This document shows, piece by piece, positions 1-13,001 of a stretch of 64,000 nt of DNA; position 1 is the stretch's first letter; each line of letters starts with the position of its first letter. The stretch spans positions 9,684,235 to 9,748,234 of the forward strand of contig NC_057828.1 of assembly GCF_910594005.1 (NCBI RefSeq), given 5' to 3'. A program made the translations under genes and the position numbers. Origin of the DNA: Cervus elaphus (taxonomy: Eukaryota > Chordata > Mammalia > Artiodactyla > Cervidae). Under the pieces are notes generated by a model that searched no databases, was not told where the DNA came from, and saw only the letters and a program-made list of their open reading frames with translations.

Positions 1-45
1 AAAAGTTGCACGTGACTGAGAGACTGAACAACAATAACAGTGAGA
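1..45 (+). repeat. Bov-tA SINE, 3' end only (cut by window edge)
   Basis: The sequence matches the 3' end of a Bov-tA element: GACTGAG, GACTGAAC and a CAACAATAACA tail. The body lies before the window. Confidence 0.75.
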
Positions 46-2374
46 AGTCCACTGGCTCAGACAACGTGATACCCATGGCGAAGGACTTTGCTGCCTCCCA
101 ACTGCTCCATCTACCCACTCATTACCACCTGGAAGTTTCCATCCATAGCACTTATTTCAGCTTGTAATTGAACATTTATCGCTGTGTTTCTTTTCTGATT
201 CTTTTGATTCTAATATAAGCTCTGTGAGAACAATTTTTTTCTTTTATTCACTGCTTTACGTATGCTATCAAGGACAAAAGAAGACACAAGTTATTGAATG
301 AATAGACAAATGCGTCTGTAACCAAGCTAAGACTTTTCTTTCCACATGGATTGATTTAAAGAAATGCTAGATTTCTGGCCTGGGAGGAAGCTGTCAAATC
401 TCATTTTACAGTTTGGGACACTAAGCATCCCAGAAGATGGAAGAATTTGAACAGTTCCCAGATGCATTGATCCTTAATAGCGATCACGTATCATTGGTTC
501 CTATTAAAATCTTTTTCTTTCTGTATCACCATATTTCTCTTTCAAAGTATTTCTTGTTCTGAGACATAAGGTCATCTCCACCATGATCTCTTTTTGTAAC
601 TGAGGGATAATTTTCATGTTTACATTGAGTCTTGAGAGGCCCAATAATTGTTGAACTTTGATCTTTCAACTTTGATCTTTACTACCTCAGTAGTTGTTCT
701 CAGAATCATTCTGTCAGCATCTGAAAGAAAACCTGTGATTTAAAATACTTCAGTGGGTGTTAGCAATACCTGGATTGAACTATAATATCCTTGATAATCA
801 CTTTAGCCACTAACTTGGCAATGCAAATTCTGTCCACTCTGTCATGTATGTAATCCTTAGTTTGCTCAGAAAAAGAATAAAATTTTAGTGTGACCAAATA
901 GAAGTTCCTGTTTATGTCAATTATTTGAGAATTTCCTTTGCTTTTGAATTGCTACTGCTGTCCTTAAGAAGGGGTAAATTTTGAGTGACTGATGAGTATT
1001 TGCTGGGTGAGGGGACAGTATTCCCAGAATTGTATGAGGTAGTAATCAGTCTGAGCTCCTTTATTACATTGCATTGCTTTATGTTATAAATCATATGGTT
1101 TTAAGCTTTGGTGTATAAGAAAAGCTCAACAACTAGATTATGCATCCAAGCATATTAATAGAGTGGTATTAATCTTGTAAACATCCCTTTTCACATGCAA
1201 AATTTCAAATAGAAAGCAGATATAATTTATTTTGGCTCAGCCACAGGGGATCATTAAATGTTCTAAAAGTTGTGTTCTGCTGATAAATTATTGGAGATGG
1301 CAGTGTAGTCACAATTTTGTGACATTTTTATTTTTATTTCATGGAATTCTGCTAAAGAGTATGATGATGAACATTTTAGTGAAATAGGAAACATATGGTG
1401 GTCTCAAGCATTCTATCGTCTCTCTTGTTTATCTCAAGATTTTCCTTCCGTTCTGGTTAATAACACTCATGTTCCAAGTGTGAGCTTGGAAATGTTCAAG
1501 GGTTCCAGCATGGGAAATTTAAAAAATGAACTTAGCTGTTGAATAATTCTGCTGATTTAGTTCTGGAAACTCAAATGATGTCCAAATACATTACATGGAA
1601 ATGGTACAAATCACCTACTTTTCCCTGATTCTTGCTTGGCTACTGCTGGTGTTTATGATACTATTCAGAGTCAGAATGAGTTGTTCCTGGCAGCATGCAC
1701 TGTTAGCCCAAACTCTGATGTTTTTGAAAAATGTTTCATGGACTAAAGTTTTAAGTCAGAATATTATTTCTGTTGGTCCTCATTTGCAATCACTGTGAAA
1801 TAAATGGATGTGAACATGAGATAAGGCGTTCCTTTCCTAAGAGGGAAACAACACTAATGAAGACTTTGTTTACTAAACCGCCCCCCCATCCCCCACAGAC
1901 ACACTTAATGTGGTATTGAGTAAAGGAAGCTAAATTACAAATTTAAGGATTTTGACAACTAGGCATAGTTAACTCACAGACCCAGGTACTCCCTGCTACC
2001 ACTTTGTAAAACTTGTAAATGCTGGGAAATACTGCTTCAGCTGTGCTTCTGCACTTCCACCAGCAGCCATTTGGTCTAATTACATTAAATTGCTGGAATA
2101 AAGGCATCTCTGATTACTTCATGGAGAGAGACTCTAGCACAGCCTGACTAGAGATCCTGCTGTAATCATCTCTAGACCCTTGAGTTATTTTTGCTATTTC
2201 AATAGATGCACAAGTCTACATTTCTCAGTGATAATACTGAGATGCTTACTAAAATGTCAGTCCTCTGTGGGGTAAAAATTTATCAATCTTGTGTGATAAT
2301 GATGGTTATGAATACTAGCCTAATAAAGATATGAGAAAGAAAATCAAGAGGCTACTGCATGTCGGTTTCTATAT
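46..2374. other. KCNT2 intron 1, no recognised feature
   Basis: AT-rich unique sequence. No splice-flanked open frame, strong hairpin or recent repeat seen. A short C-run lies at 1880-1890. Confidence 0.6.
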
Positions 2375-2510
2375 TAGGTATTTCACCCACATTCTCATTT
2401 CATTCTAGTTAACATTAGGAAGTAAGAATTACTACTCCACTTTGACCACCTTGAAGAAGCTGTGAATCTCAGAACAGTTAAGTAATGTTGCTGTGTTTAA
2501 CGTCTGATAG
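2375..2510 (-). repeat. MIR-like SINE relic
   Basis: Read on the minus strand it follows the MIR core and 3' part: the segment TTAGGAAGTAAGAATTACTA, then a degraded 'tttacagatgagga' region and GAACAGTTAAGTAA. Divergent, so boundaries are approximate. Confidence 0.5.
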
Positions 2511-2830
2511 CTAGCCCATCTGTGCACGTCCTGTGGCTCTGAATTTTGTCCTTTTTCCTAAAATTATAATCCTCACATGGTACCCTGTTCTTTAGAAAGT
2601 CTCCTTGGGAATTCTGCTCTAAGAACCGTGAAAATCTTTTCCCTAATTGGGTTTGTGAAAAAGTATGGGTCCAGCTCAGTTGAGAAGAAAATGCCTCCTA
2701 AGCTCTGAACAGCAAAGTCCATACATTGTACCAGAAAGAGTGAAAGGAGAAACCCCCATAGTCTCTTATGAAGAATATAAGTCATGAGGATCTTGAGGTG
2801 ACATGGTGCTTGATCCCTGGTAGTGATTAG

Positions 2831-3029
2831 GGCTTCCCTGGTGGCTCAGATGGTTAAGAATCCACCTGCAATGTGGGAGATGTGGGTTTGATCCCTGGAT
2901 CAAGGAGGTTTCCCTGAAGAAGGGAATGGCTATCCACTCCAGTATTCTTGTCTGGAAAATTCCACAGACAGAGGAGCCTGCTGGTTCAAAGAGTCAGACA
3001 TGACTGAGCAAATAACACTTTCACTTTTC
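2831..3029 (+). repeat. Bov-tA SINE, full length with target duplication
   Basis: Starts with the tRNA-derived head GGCTTCCCTGGTGGCTCAG and ends TAACACTTTCACTTTTC. Flanked by AGTGATTAG at 2822-2830 and 3030-3038, a clear target-site duplication. Confidence 0.95.
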
Positions 3030-3185
3030 AGTGATTAGGTCCAAAACTTATATTCTGTAAAGTCACTATTTACCTTAGATATTTGGCCTTTGATTTGTTC
3101 TTTTAGACTTCTTTTCTGAATTTAACAAATAGCCCTGGAAGTTTGGGAAGGGCTGAAGTCCAGTTGGTTGAGCTAACTAGTGAGT

Positions 3186-3407
3186 GGGCTTCCCTCGTGG
3201 CTCAGCGGTAAAGAATCCATTTGCCAATCCAGGAGACGCAGGTTTGATCCCCAGGCTGGGAAGATCCCCCTGGAGGAGGAAATGGCAATTCACTCCAGTA
3301 TTTCATGCCTGGGAAATCCCATGGACAGAGCAGCCTGGCTGGCTACTGTCCATGGGGTTGCAACGAGTTGCACGCAACTTGGAGACTAAACAACAACAAC
3401 AGCAAGC
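3186..3407 (+). repeat. Bov-tA SINE, full length
   Basis: Head GGGCTTCCCTCGTGGCTCAG, tail with CAACAACAACAGCAA. Imperfect target duplication CTAGTGAGT (3177-3185) and CTAGTAAGT (3408-3416). It lies 150 bp from the previous SINE in the same orientation. Confidence 0.94.
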
Positions 3408-3639
3408 CTAGTAAGTAGCAGTTAGGATGAGGATCTCTAGATTCTGACTCTGGATAAGATGTGATCTCCAGCATAATGCCCTTGAAAATGACCTAATGTC
3501 ACCAGAGCAATTATTTGGATCTTTGTAGATGACATCCAGAAAGTGATTTCAAAGTGATTTTACATTTTAGGAAGTAAAACCATGGTCAAACACTGTGATA
3601 GTCGTGTTTCTTGGTATAGCTGTTGCACTTTCTGTCATT

Positions 3640-4130
3640 AGTGCTTAAGTTTTTTTATTACATAAGTAGTACATGGTCACTATGGGAAAGGTGGAAAATA
3701 TTGATTAAAAACAACCACTTCAAAAAAATAATTCAAAACGTAATTTCACCAATGACAATAACTTAATGTATAATAGTCCAGAGTTTTTTTTTCTATTTTG
3801 AAATGTTTGGGCTTTATCTAAACAGAATCAAACAACAATATTATTTGGTTACATATTTTTGTTTATTTATTATTTTTCCACTGAATACATCATGATTAGT
3901 GTTCCATAATTATTTGTGATGGCTTACTGTTTCATACTTACTGTTGTATAGAAAATATTTATCTGATTTTCTATTATTGGGCATTTACATTGCTTTGATT
4001 TTTCACATTCCGAACAAGTTTATATACTTCTGTGCACCATTGTCATCATATAAATTGCTAACATCTTCCTAACATTATCACTGCCTTTTAATGAGATGTA
4101 TATTTTATATATGTCTATATTTTTATTAAT
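3640..4130. repeat. Probable old L1M 3' UTR relic
   Basis: AT-rich sequence with phrases typical of old L1 3' UTRs (TTATTGGGCATTTACATTG followed by a diverged stretch). Identification is tentative. Confidence 0.3.
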
Positions 4131-4224
4131 TCATATATATATACACACATTATTCTTTCACATACTATTGTTATTCTAGTTATGCATGGATGAAACTTCT
4201 CCACATATACTTACTTTTTAACTT

Positions 4225-4330
4225 TTTAATTTTACATTGGAGTATAGCTGATTAACAATGTTGCGATATTTTGAAGTGCACAGCAAAGGAACTCAGCTGT
4301 ACTTATAATGTATCCATGTCCTTCAATATG
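4225..4330 (-). repeat. L1 3' end (ruminant/cetartiodactyl L1), minus strand
   Basis: TACATTGGAGTATAGCTGAT followed by AACAATGTTG is the reverse complement of the ruminant L1 3' terminus, which ends '...acattgtaaagcaactatactccaat(a)n'. Short 5'-truncated insertion. Confidence 0.7.
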
Positions 4331-4384
4331 TCAGCCATTTTAAAGGGCACATGCTAAACAGTAATGTTCTCTTGGAATATAACA

Positions 4385-4440
4385 TTTAGTATATATATAT
4401 ATACTAAATACATATATATTAGTATATATATATATTAATT
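4385..4440. repeat. AT palindromic simple repeat
   Basis: Perfect 24-bp palindrome at 4385-4408 (TTTAGTATATAT and its reverse complement), followed by a second alternating TA run. Confidence 0.85.
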
Positions 4441-4642
4441 GCAGAAAGGCCTTGCTGTTTGAAATATGATCACTCACATTCTTCTGAGTTGTAAGGCTTG
4501 TGTGTTTGGTAGACATAGTTTCAGAACCCATGGACTTTTCTGAAAATTACATCTGAATTATTTGTTATCTTTTTTTTTTTAGCGTGAAAAGTTTGAATCT
4601 ATAACAAAGTCCTTTTTCTTGAGGATAAGATGGCACTTTCTT

Positions 4643-4770
4643 TTCTCTATTATTGAAGTGCAGTTGATTTACAATGTTGTGTTCATTTTAGGTGTACAGC
4701 AATGTGTGATTCAGTTATATTTGCTAATATATTTCTATATATTCAATCTGTTTCCTCAGATTTTTAAAAA
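4643..4770 (-). repeat. L1 3' end, minus strand
   Basis: TTATTGAAGTGCAGTTGATT, ACAATGTTGTG and GGTGTACAGCAATGTG follow the reversed L1 3' terminus. A second insertion of the same type as at 4225, about 400 bp away. Confidence 0.7.
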
Positions 4771-6780
4771 ATACATTTTTTCAAATTCTTCTTTCGAGTT
4801 TATTGATCAGAGAAAGGTTTATATGTTGTTTTCTGAAACAAGTGATATGTTTTATATTTTGAACATCAGAGATCCTGAGAATAAATACAGATAAATAAAA
4901 GAGTTTTGGAAAGAAGGAGAGAGGAATGTTGTGACAACTTATTCACTATGCACAGTGTTCTGTGAAATAATCATGTTAACGTAATCTGTTCTTCCTGCAT
5001 CATCAACATTTCCTTAATAGTCTGTCAAGCAATGCCGAATTACAGATAGCATTAAAGAAATTAGGATCAGCTGCTGTATCTGAAATGTTGACATCCCATA
5101 AAATCTTTCTCAAGTCATGGTAAAAGCAAAAGACTCCATTCCTTTGATCTTGCAACAGGATGAAAGGAGTTTGTGGCTGTACACATATTTCTTTCTCTTG
5201 AACAAATACCTGAGCAGAAGATCACAATGTCTCCACAGCTAGTTCCTTGTGGCTCCACTTTCGTGCCTTTTCCACGACTTCAGTCATCAATATCTGACTC
5301 ACGAGAAAGGTACTGTAGAGTAAGCTAAGACATCGAGGGGTTGAACAAATGAAAACGATGTTCAGCTGCTTTTGTCGACATGGATAGAGCTATCAGTATT
5401 TGTTCTTTATGAATTTATTGCTCCCAAATAGAGCATTTTGAATAATTTGTGGTTTCAGCAAACTTGTCTTTCATGTTTTAATATATTTATTTTAATGAAC
5501 AGCGAGAGGCATATTTAAGAAAATTCTTTTTGCATTTAGTATTATTTAATTTAGCACTTTATTTTTGAGATACTGTGGAATGATTGAGTATATAAAATAT
5601 GCTCCCACTGTAAGTCATTATTAAATTGCTCTGATTCAACTTAATATTCTTTTATTTTCTAGCATTATTATTTAAATGGAAGTTGTTTTGAATACGTTAA
5701 GCCCAACATTTGGTCTAAAGAAAGCCATTTAGTCACATTAAGATACACAATCAAGAGTTAAATATTTATGTACAGCCTAACTGTAAGCATAACAGGTATG
5801 GGGCAATCTAATGCACAGATATGTATTGCCTGAATTTTTCTGTTCTTGACTGAGTACAGTAGCTTTCTGCTCCTTTTATCGGTACATTTTAGGCCAGACT
5901 GCCTGCCTTGCAGATGGGTTGTTGCAAATACGTTGATGTCACCAGTCAAGGGAATAATTCTACCAAATGGGAAAGGGATAGTCTAACCAATTTTTATTAC
6001 TGACAAGCAGTCATGAGCCAGTAAGAAGGAAACCCCCATAAAAGATAAATCTCTAGTCCATTAATGATTATATATTTTATGTTCAACACTTAAAACTAAA
6101 ATGCTTCTTCCTCAAATGGACTGTGGTAAAGTAAATGTTTGGGCAATAACCCATAATGAATAAAGATTTATTGCATTTATTGTTGGCTCTGAGATCAATA
6201 ACACCTTTTGTGGCTTGGATATCATTAGGAAATTAGAGGTTAGTTCATGCCATTCCTGTTCCATCCTTGCTTGGATAAAAAGAGTCATGTGAGGAAAGGC
6301 TCACACATTATTTGTTTTTGCAATTGAAATGGCAGCTTAGTATTTACTGTTGTGCTCAGAGGAAAACAAAGAATAACCCTTGGCTGTAATGTTGGGAGTA
6401 AAATATTTTTATGTGAATAATTTCACATTTCTTTCCAAGAATATTATCCTATGCAGAATTAGAAGTACTTGCTTTCTACATGTTTACAATGACCACAGCA
6501 CTGATGTACTAAAGAACTTAAAACCTTGTTTTAAAATAAGACAGGCTATTTTGATTAAAAAAGTGTAACCTTTTATTTGTTTATTTTTTTTACCTGAAAG
6601 TGGTCATTTTCCCGTAGAACTGATGATGGAAATTATTAGACCAGTGAAAGATAGCTGTCATTCCATTATTGGTCATTATCTTGGTTTTTTTTTTTTTTTT
6701 TAATGCTTATTAGAGGTAGTTCATCAAATTCAATTGGAGGCTAAGAAAGTTGATAAGTTAAAAGTAAGGGAGACATGGCA
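4771..6780. other. KCNT2 intron 1, no recognised feature
   Basis: AT-rich unique sequence. No coding or structural signal found except chance open frames. Confidence 0.55.
6685..6701. repeat. Poly-T tract (17 nt)
   Basis: Uninterrupted T17 followed by AATGC. Confidence 0.95.
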
Positions 6781-6799
6781 GAAGAAATCTGGTCCATTA

Positions 6800-6945
6800 G
6801 CAAGACCCATGATCTGGGAATCAGACTTGAGTTCACCTCTTTCTCTGACACTATGTATGAAAGGAATTCACCTCAGTGACATTCCTTATCTAATTTGGGT
6901 TTTAGTTTCCATCTATAAATCTAATTCTAAAGAATTTTTGTCCAG
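6800..6945 (+). repeat. MIR-like SINE relic
   Basis: GGGAATCAGACTTGAGTTCA, then CACCTC...TTTCCATCTATAAA, resembles the MIR head, 'acctcagtttcc' and 'atctgtaaaatgg'. Diverged. Confidence 0.4.
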
Positions 6946-7054
6946 AAGGAGTTATGGTCCTTTATATCTAATGTTTTTATGAGATAAACTGTAAGAAATA
7001 TGGGAATAAGTCTTCAAGATTCATTTTATTTTCATTGCAAAGTTGCACTTCTTT

Positions 7055-7175
7055 TAGATGCCAGCTTCATGACTTACTAGCAGTTTGATTATGGGCAAGT
7101 AGTGAACTTCCTGAGCCCCACCTATCTCATTTATATAAAGAGAATAATAATTCTTAGTTATTTTGTAATATTAGT
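7055..7175 (+). repeat. MIR SINE relic
   Basis: TGACTTACTAGCAGTTTGAT, TATGGGCAAGTAG, CTTCCTGAGCC and AGAGAATAATAAT follow the MIR core in order. A poly-A run at 7176-7190 follows and abuts the next L1. Confidence 0.65.
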
Positions 7176-7714
7176 AAAAAAAAAAAAAAAGCCAAATGTG
7201 TGGCTAAAATGGTGGAGTTGGAAGATCCTGAGCTCACCTCCTTCCACAGGCACTCTAAAATTATAAGTACTTATAGAGCAAATATTGATGAGAAAGACCT
7301 GAAGATAAGCAAAATAGATTTTCCACTATTAAAATTATAAAGAAGGAACCACAATGATACATGTTGTAATTAACACTCACACCCCAAAATAGGCAACCCA
7401 TGAATTGGGATAATCACAATTGCAGGAATTCTCCTGAAGGAACAAGGGGTGTGAAACCCCCCTGGGCCCTCCATCCTGGAGACCTGCCCTTGGGAGAAAG
7501 CCCTCAGAATGTCTGGCTTCGAGGCCAGCAGGACGTACCCATGGGGGAGCCAGAAAGCTGTGTGAAACACAGACTTTGCTCTTAAAGGGCACACACAGAA
7601 TCTCATATGCTTGGTGTCCCAGCACACAGGCAGTATTTGAAAGAATCCTGGGCCAGACTACTTGCTCCCCAGAGAGGCAGTAAGTTTGAGCTCCTACTGG
7701 GGATGTAGACACTG

Positions 7715-7797
7715 GCAGCAGTCGTTTTCAGCAACTCATTCTGTCTCAAGGGCAGTGGTGCTAGCAAGCACTGTTTGAGGAATTCTCCCTCCATCTT
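7715..7797 (+). repeat. 83-bp direct repeat, left copy
   Basis: L1 5' UTR sequence starting GCAGCAGTCGTTTTCAG. It is repeated at 7941-8023 with about 8 differences by hand alignment. Confidence 0.9.
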
Positions 7798-7940
7798 CCT
7801 GGGTCAGGAAGATACCCTGAAGAAGAGAATGGCAACCCACTCCAATATGCTTGCCAGGAGAATCCCAAGGACAGAGGAACCTGGCAGGCTGCAGTCCATG
7901 AGGTCGCACAGAGTTGGACATGACTGAAGTGACTTAACAT
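7798..7940 (+). repeat. Bov-tA SINE, 5'-truncated
   Basis: Starts inside the element at TCCTGGGTCAGGAAGATA and reaches the 3' end at GACTGAAGTGACTTAACAT. It sits between two 83-bp direct repeats of L1 sequence (7715-7797 and 7941-8023). Confidence 0.9.
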
Positions 7941-8023
7941 GCAGCAGTCATTTTCAGGAGCTCATTCTATCTCAAGGGCAGAAGTGCTAGCAACCACTGT
8001 TTGAGGAATTCTCTCTCCATCTT
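7941..8023 (+). repeat. 83-bp direct repeat, right copy
   Basis: Second copy of the 83-bp segment, starting GCAGCAGTCATTTTCAG, directly after the truncated SINE. Confidence 0.9.
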
Positions 8024-11000
8024 ATTTAGTAATTGGGGCTTACCCACTCCCCAGCAGGTCCCACCTTGCTCTATAGGCAGTGACCAAGACCCAACTCTGC
8101 CTCTCAGGGGGTCAGCACCAGTCAGGTGGCCCCTGGCTCCTATAACTGCTGCCTTCAACATGGCCCAACCAAACTGCCTCCAGTGTGCCCACAAAGGTTG
8201 GCTTTACCACAGTGGAAGAGACCTCACAGGTCACATGGAGGGCATGCCTAGAACATATGGCTCTGGTGACCAGACGAGACTGTGCTATTGGGTTCTGTAA
8301 CGTGGCTCCTACATAAAACTATTTCTCCGAGATAAAGAAATGCAACCAACCTACCTAATACAGAGAAATAAGCACAGAAAATTCAGCAAAACAGACAGAG
8401 GAATATGTTCCATATGAGTATACAAAACTAAACCTCAGAATGAAGTGGGGGTAAGCAGTCTACCCAATAAAGAATTTAAGGTGATTATCATAAAGATGCT
8501 CAATGAACCCTGGAGAACAATAGATGAACATAGTGAAATTTTAACAAAGAGGGAGAATATATAAAGAAGAACTAAACAGAACTGAAGAATAGATAACTGA
8601 AATAAATACATTAGAGGACATCAATGGTAGATTAGATGATGCCAAGAAATGGAACAGAGAACTGAAAGAGCACTGGAAATGTTCATCCATGTTGAACAGA
8701 AAAAAGGAAGCATAATTTTAAGAAATGAGAACACTAAACTTCTGTCACCAAACCTGAAGGGAGAAACTGTTAGAAACACCACAATAGTAGGGGATTTTAA
8801 CACCACACTTACCCCAATTACATCCAGATAGAATTAATAAGGAAACACTGCAGTAATGACATGTTTGACCAATTGGGCTTAATAGATTATTATAGAAACT
8901 TCCATCTAAAAGCAGCAAAATATGCATTCTTTTCTTATGTACTTGGAACATTCTTTAGGATAGATAACATGGTAGGCCACAAAACAAGTATGGATAATTT
9001 CATTGATTGAAATCATATCAAGTATCCTTGGCAAACACAATTGTCTGAGACTAAAAATCGACTATAAGAAAAGCTACAAAGACCCCTACACAAACACAAG
9101 GAGGCTAAACAATATGCTACTAAACAACCTGTGAATCACCGACTAAATCAAAGAGAAAATTTAAAAAAAAAAATAAATGCCTGGAGACAAATGAGAACAG
9201 AAATACACTGCTTCAAAATCTGTGTGCTGAAGCAAAAGCAGTTCTAAGAGGGAAGTTTGTAGTGATACATGCCTACTTCAGGGAATGAGAAAAGTCTTAA
9301 GTAATCCAATCTTAAAGGAACTGGAAGAAGGAGAGCAAACTAAACCCAGAATTAGAAGAAGGAGAGGATAAAAATCAGAACAGAAATAAATGAAATAGAG
9401 ATGAAAATAGGATGTTAAGAACTGGTTCTTTGAAAAGATAAAAGTGATAAACTTTTGGCCAGACTCATCAAGAACAAAAAGAGACAGGGTCAAAAGCTAT
9501 AAAATCAGAAATGACAGAAGAGAAGTTATGACTGACACCCAAGAAATAAAAAAGATCTTAAGAAGTTCCTCTGAACAATTTATACAGTAATAAAATAGAC
9601 AACCTAGAGGAAATGGATAAATTCCTAGAAACATACAATCTCATATGTTTGCTTGAGCAAGTCATAAAGCAATGGAAAATTTGAACAGATATTACCAGGA
9701 ATGAAATTGAATCAGTAATTTAAAAACTCCCAAACGATAAATGTCTGAGGCCAGATAGCTTCACAGGTAAATTCTCCCAAACATTTAAACAAGGGTTAAA
9801 ACCTATTCTTCTCAAATTGTTCTGAAAATTGAAGTGGAAGAAGGGTTTCCAAACTCATTCTACAAGACCAGCTCCATCCTAATACCAAAATCAGAGAAAG
9901 ATATCACAGAATAGAAATTTATAACTTGATATCTCTGATAGATATAGATACAAAAATCCTCAACCAAATATTAGCAGACCAAATTCAACAATACATTAAA
10001 AGGATCATAAGCTATCATCCAGTGGAACTTCCTCTAGTGATGTAAGAATAGTTCAGTATCTGTGAATCAGTCAACATGAGATACCACAGTAATAAACTGA
10101 AATATAAAAATTATATGATTATGTTAATAGATGCAGAAAAACTTTTGACAATATTCAGTGTCCATTTGTGATAAATCTGTTAATAAAGTGGGCACAGAGG
10201 ATACATATCTCAACAAAACGAAGGCCATATTTGATAGGTCCACAGCTAACATCATACTCCATGGTGAAGAGCAGAAAGCATTTTTTCCTAAGATCAGGAA
10301 GTAGACATGGATGCTCACTGTCAACCACTTTTACTCAATATAGTTTTGGAAGTCCTAAGCACAGCAGTCAGCCAAGAAATAGAAATAAAAGGAATCTAAA
10401 TTGGAAAGAAAAAGGAAAATTGTTACTATGCAGATGACATGATCCTATATATAGAAAATCCTAAAGACTCCACCAAAAATTATTAGTGCTCATCAATGAA
10501 TTTAGTAAATTTTCAGGATACAAAGTTAATGTACAGAAATCTGTTCATATGCTCTAATGATAAACTATCAGTTAAAAATTAAGAAAATCTCATCTACAAT
10601 TGCACAAAAAAGAATAAAATACCTACAAATAAATCTAACCAAGGAGGTAAAAGACCTGTACATGGGAAACTATGAGAAACTGATGAAAAAAATTGAAGAC
10701 AAACAGATGGCAAGATATACGTAATCATGTATTGGAAGAATTAATATTGTTAATTTGACTATACAACCGAAGGTACTCTGCAGATTCAGTACAGTCCCTA
10801 TCAAAATACCAATGAAGTTTTCCACAGAACTAGGACAAATAATTCTAAAATTTCTTTTAAAACATATTTGACCTTAAATACCAAAGCAATCTTGAGAAGA
10901 AAAGCAACAGCAACAACAACAACAAAAAAGCTGGAGGTATCACACACCCTGATTTTAAACTATATTGCAAGGCTACAGTAATCAAAATAATGTGATGCTG

Positions 11001-11810
11001 CCACAAGAACAGCCACATAAATCAGTGGAACAGAGTCGGGAGCCCAGAAATAAACTCACACTTATATGTTCAACTGACCCATAACAAAGGAGTCAGGAAT
11101 ATGCAATGAAAAAAAAAGTATCTTTAATAAATTGTACTGGGAAAACTAGACAGCTACAAGCAAAATAATCAAACTGAATGACTTTCTCACACTAAACAGT
11201 AAATCTTCTGCATCCAAATCTTCAAGGTGCCAGTATTCAAAGATGACAATGTGTTTTTGCATGTCCAGTTACAGTAGTTAGCGCACATGTCTGACATACG
11301 TTGTCATGTGCATGCATCCTCTCCAAGTGGTTTTGCTTTTGTGCACTTTACTGTACAGTATGGTATAGATTACAGTAGTACAGTGCCTTTGTTTCAAGTT
11401 CAGAAATGTCCAGAAGCAAGCATAAAAGCAATGGTGATGTCATTGGTACTGCTAAGAAGTGCCAAGCAATAACAATGGAAATAAAAATGAAAATTATTGA
11501 GTGGAGTGAGGTGAAAAGATGGTAGATAAAGCTCATTCATTCAACTATTAGCACAATTCTAAAGAACAAGGACAAGATCATGAGATATTTGAAGTCTGCT
11601 GTCAGTGATGTCGACAATAGCAAAGAAGCATGGAAAAGTGACAGAGAAGATTGAAAAAGTTCTCAGTGTGTGGATGCAGGATCAGTGTTAGCATCAAGTA
11701 CTGCTCAGCTTAATGTTGATTCAAGAAAAAGATAAAAGCCTTTATGAAGACTTGAGAAAGAAAAACAGAGAATAATCAAAGGGCACATCTTTTAATGCCA
11801 GCTATGGCTG

Positions 11811-12020
11811 GTTTCCAGTGTGGCTCAGTGGTAAAGAATCTGCCTGCCAAGCAGGAGACGAGTTCGGTTCCTGGATCGGAAAGATCCCCTGGAGAAAAAA
11901 ATGGCAACCCGTTCCATTATTCTTGCCGGGGGAATCCCACGGGCAGAAGAGCCTGGCGGAGTATAGTTCGTATGGTTGCAAAGAGTCAGACATGACTTAG
12001 TGACTAAACTATCACCACCC
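11811..12020 (+). repeat. Bov-tA SINE in Tigger
   Basis: Head GTTTCCAGTGTGGCTCAG, A/B-box-like region, 3' end GACTTAGTGACTAAACTATC. Target duplication ATGGCTG at 11804-11810 and 12021-12027. Confidence 0.93.
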
Positions 12021-12571
12021 ATGGCTGTTTATCAGTTCAAGACTAGAGCCAGTCTTCACAATGTAAAAGTAAGCAATGAGGCAGTGAGGGCAGATACGAT
12101 AGCTGGCCAGAACTTTCCTGAACATTTCAAGAAATTATTGATGAAGGCGTATATTTACCCAAGTGGACTTTTAATATAGATCAGACAAGACTGTATTGGA
12201 AGATGTTGCCAGACTAAAGTTACATCAGTAAGGAGAAAAAGTTCATGCCAGGATATAAAGCAGCAAAGGAGAGGCTAAATCTGTTATTTGGTGGTACTGC
12301 TTCTGGTGATATGAAACTATAGTCTTTCTTAGTTTAGTATTAACCCAAGAGCCCTTAAAAACATGGCCAAGAGCTCTCTTCCTGTTGAGTGGAAGAGTAA
12401 GCCCAAAGTCTCGGTTATACAGGCAATTTTCCAGGACCGGATTTTCTATCACTGTATCTGAGAGGTAGAGAAATATTGTTTGGAGAAGGATGTCCCATTC
12501 TTTTGCCACTCAACAGTGCTTTGGGCCACCACCCATTCATGGACAACTTTCATTCCAACATTAAAGCAGCA

Positions 12572-13001
12572 CATGTGTATGTGTATGCTCAGTCACGTCC
12601 AACTCTTTGTGACCTCATGGACTACATTCTACCAGGCTTCTCTGTCCATGGGATTTTCCAGGGAAGAATACTGGAGTGGGTTGCCATTTTCTTCTCCAGA
12701 GAATCCTCCCCACCCAGGGATTGAACCCACATCTCTTGCGTCTCCTGCATTGGCAGGTGGATTCTTTATCACTAGCGCCACGTGGCTTTCCTGGTGTCTC
12801 AGATGGTGAAGAATCCACCTGCAATGCAGGAGACCTGGGTTCAATCCCTGGATTGAGAAGCTCCCCTGGAGAAAGGAACTGCTAGCCACTCCAGTATTCT
12901 AGCCTGGAGAATTCCATGGACTATATAGTACATGGGGTCGCAAAGAGTCAGACACTACTGAGCGACTTTTGCTTTCACTTTCGGTGCCACCTGGGAAGCC
13001 C
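12572..13001 (-). repeat. Bov-tA SINE (minus), split by another SINE
   Basis: Minus-strand element with 3' end at the left (GCTCAGTCACGTCCAACTC). It continues to CACTAGCGCCA at 12780 and resumes at GTGCCACCTGGGAAGCCC (12984-13001), which is its tRNA head. Everything between is a plus-strand SINE. Confidence 0.92.
12782..12982 (+). repeat. Bov-tA SINE nested in a SINE
   Basis: Plus-strand element from GTGGCTTTCCTGGTGTCTCAG to GCTTTCACTTTC. It sits in the last 20 bp of the outer minus-strand SINE. Short duplication GCGCCAC / GTGCCAC at the edges. Confidence 0.92.

Noticed and set aside
7377..7712. 111-codon minus-strand frame
   Set aside because: Antisense of the L1 5' UTR. Overlapping frames on both strands reflect G+C-rich composition.
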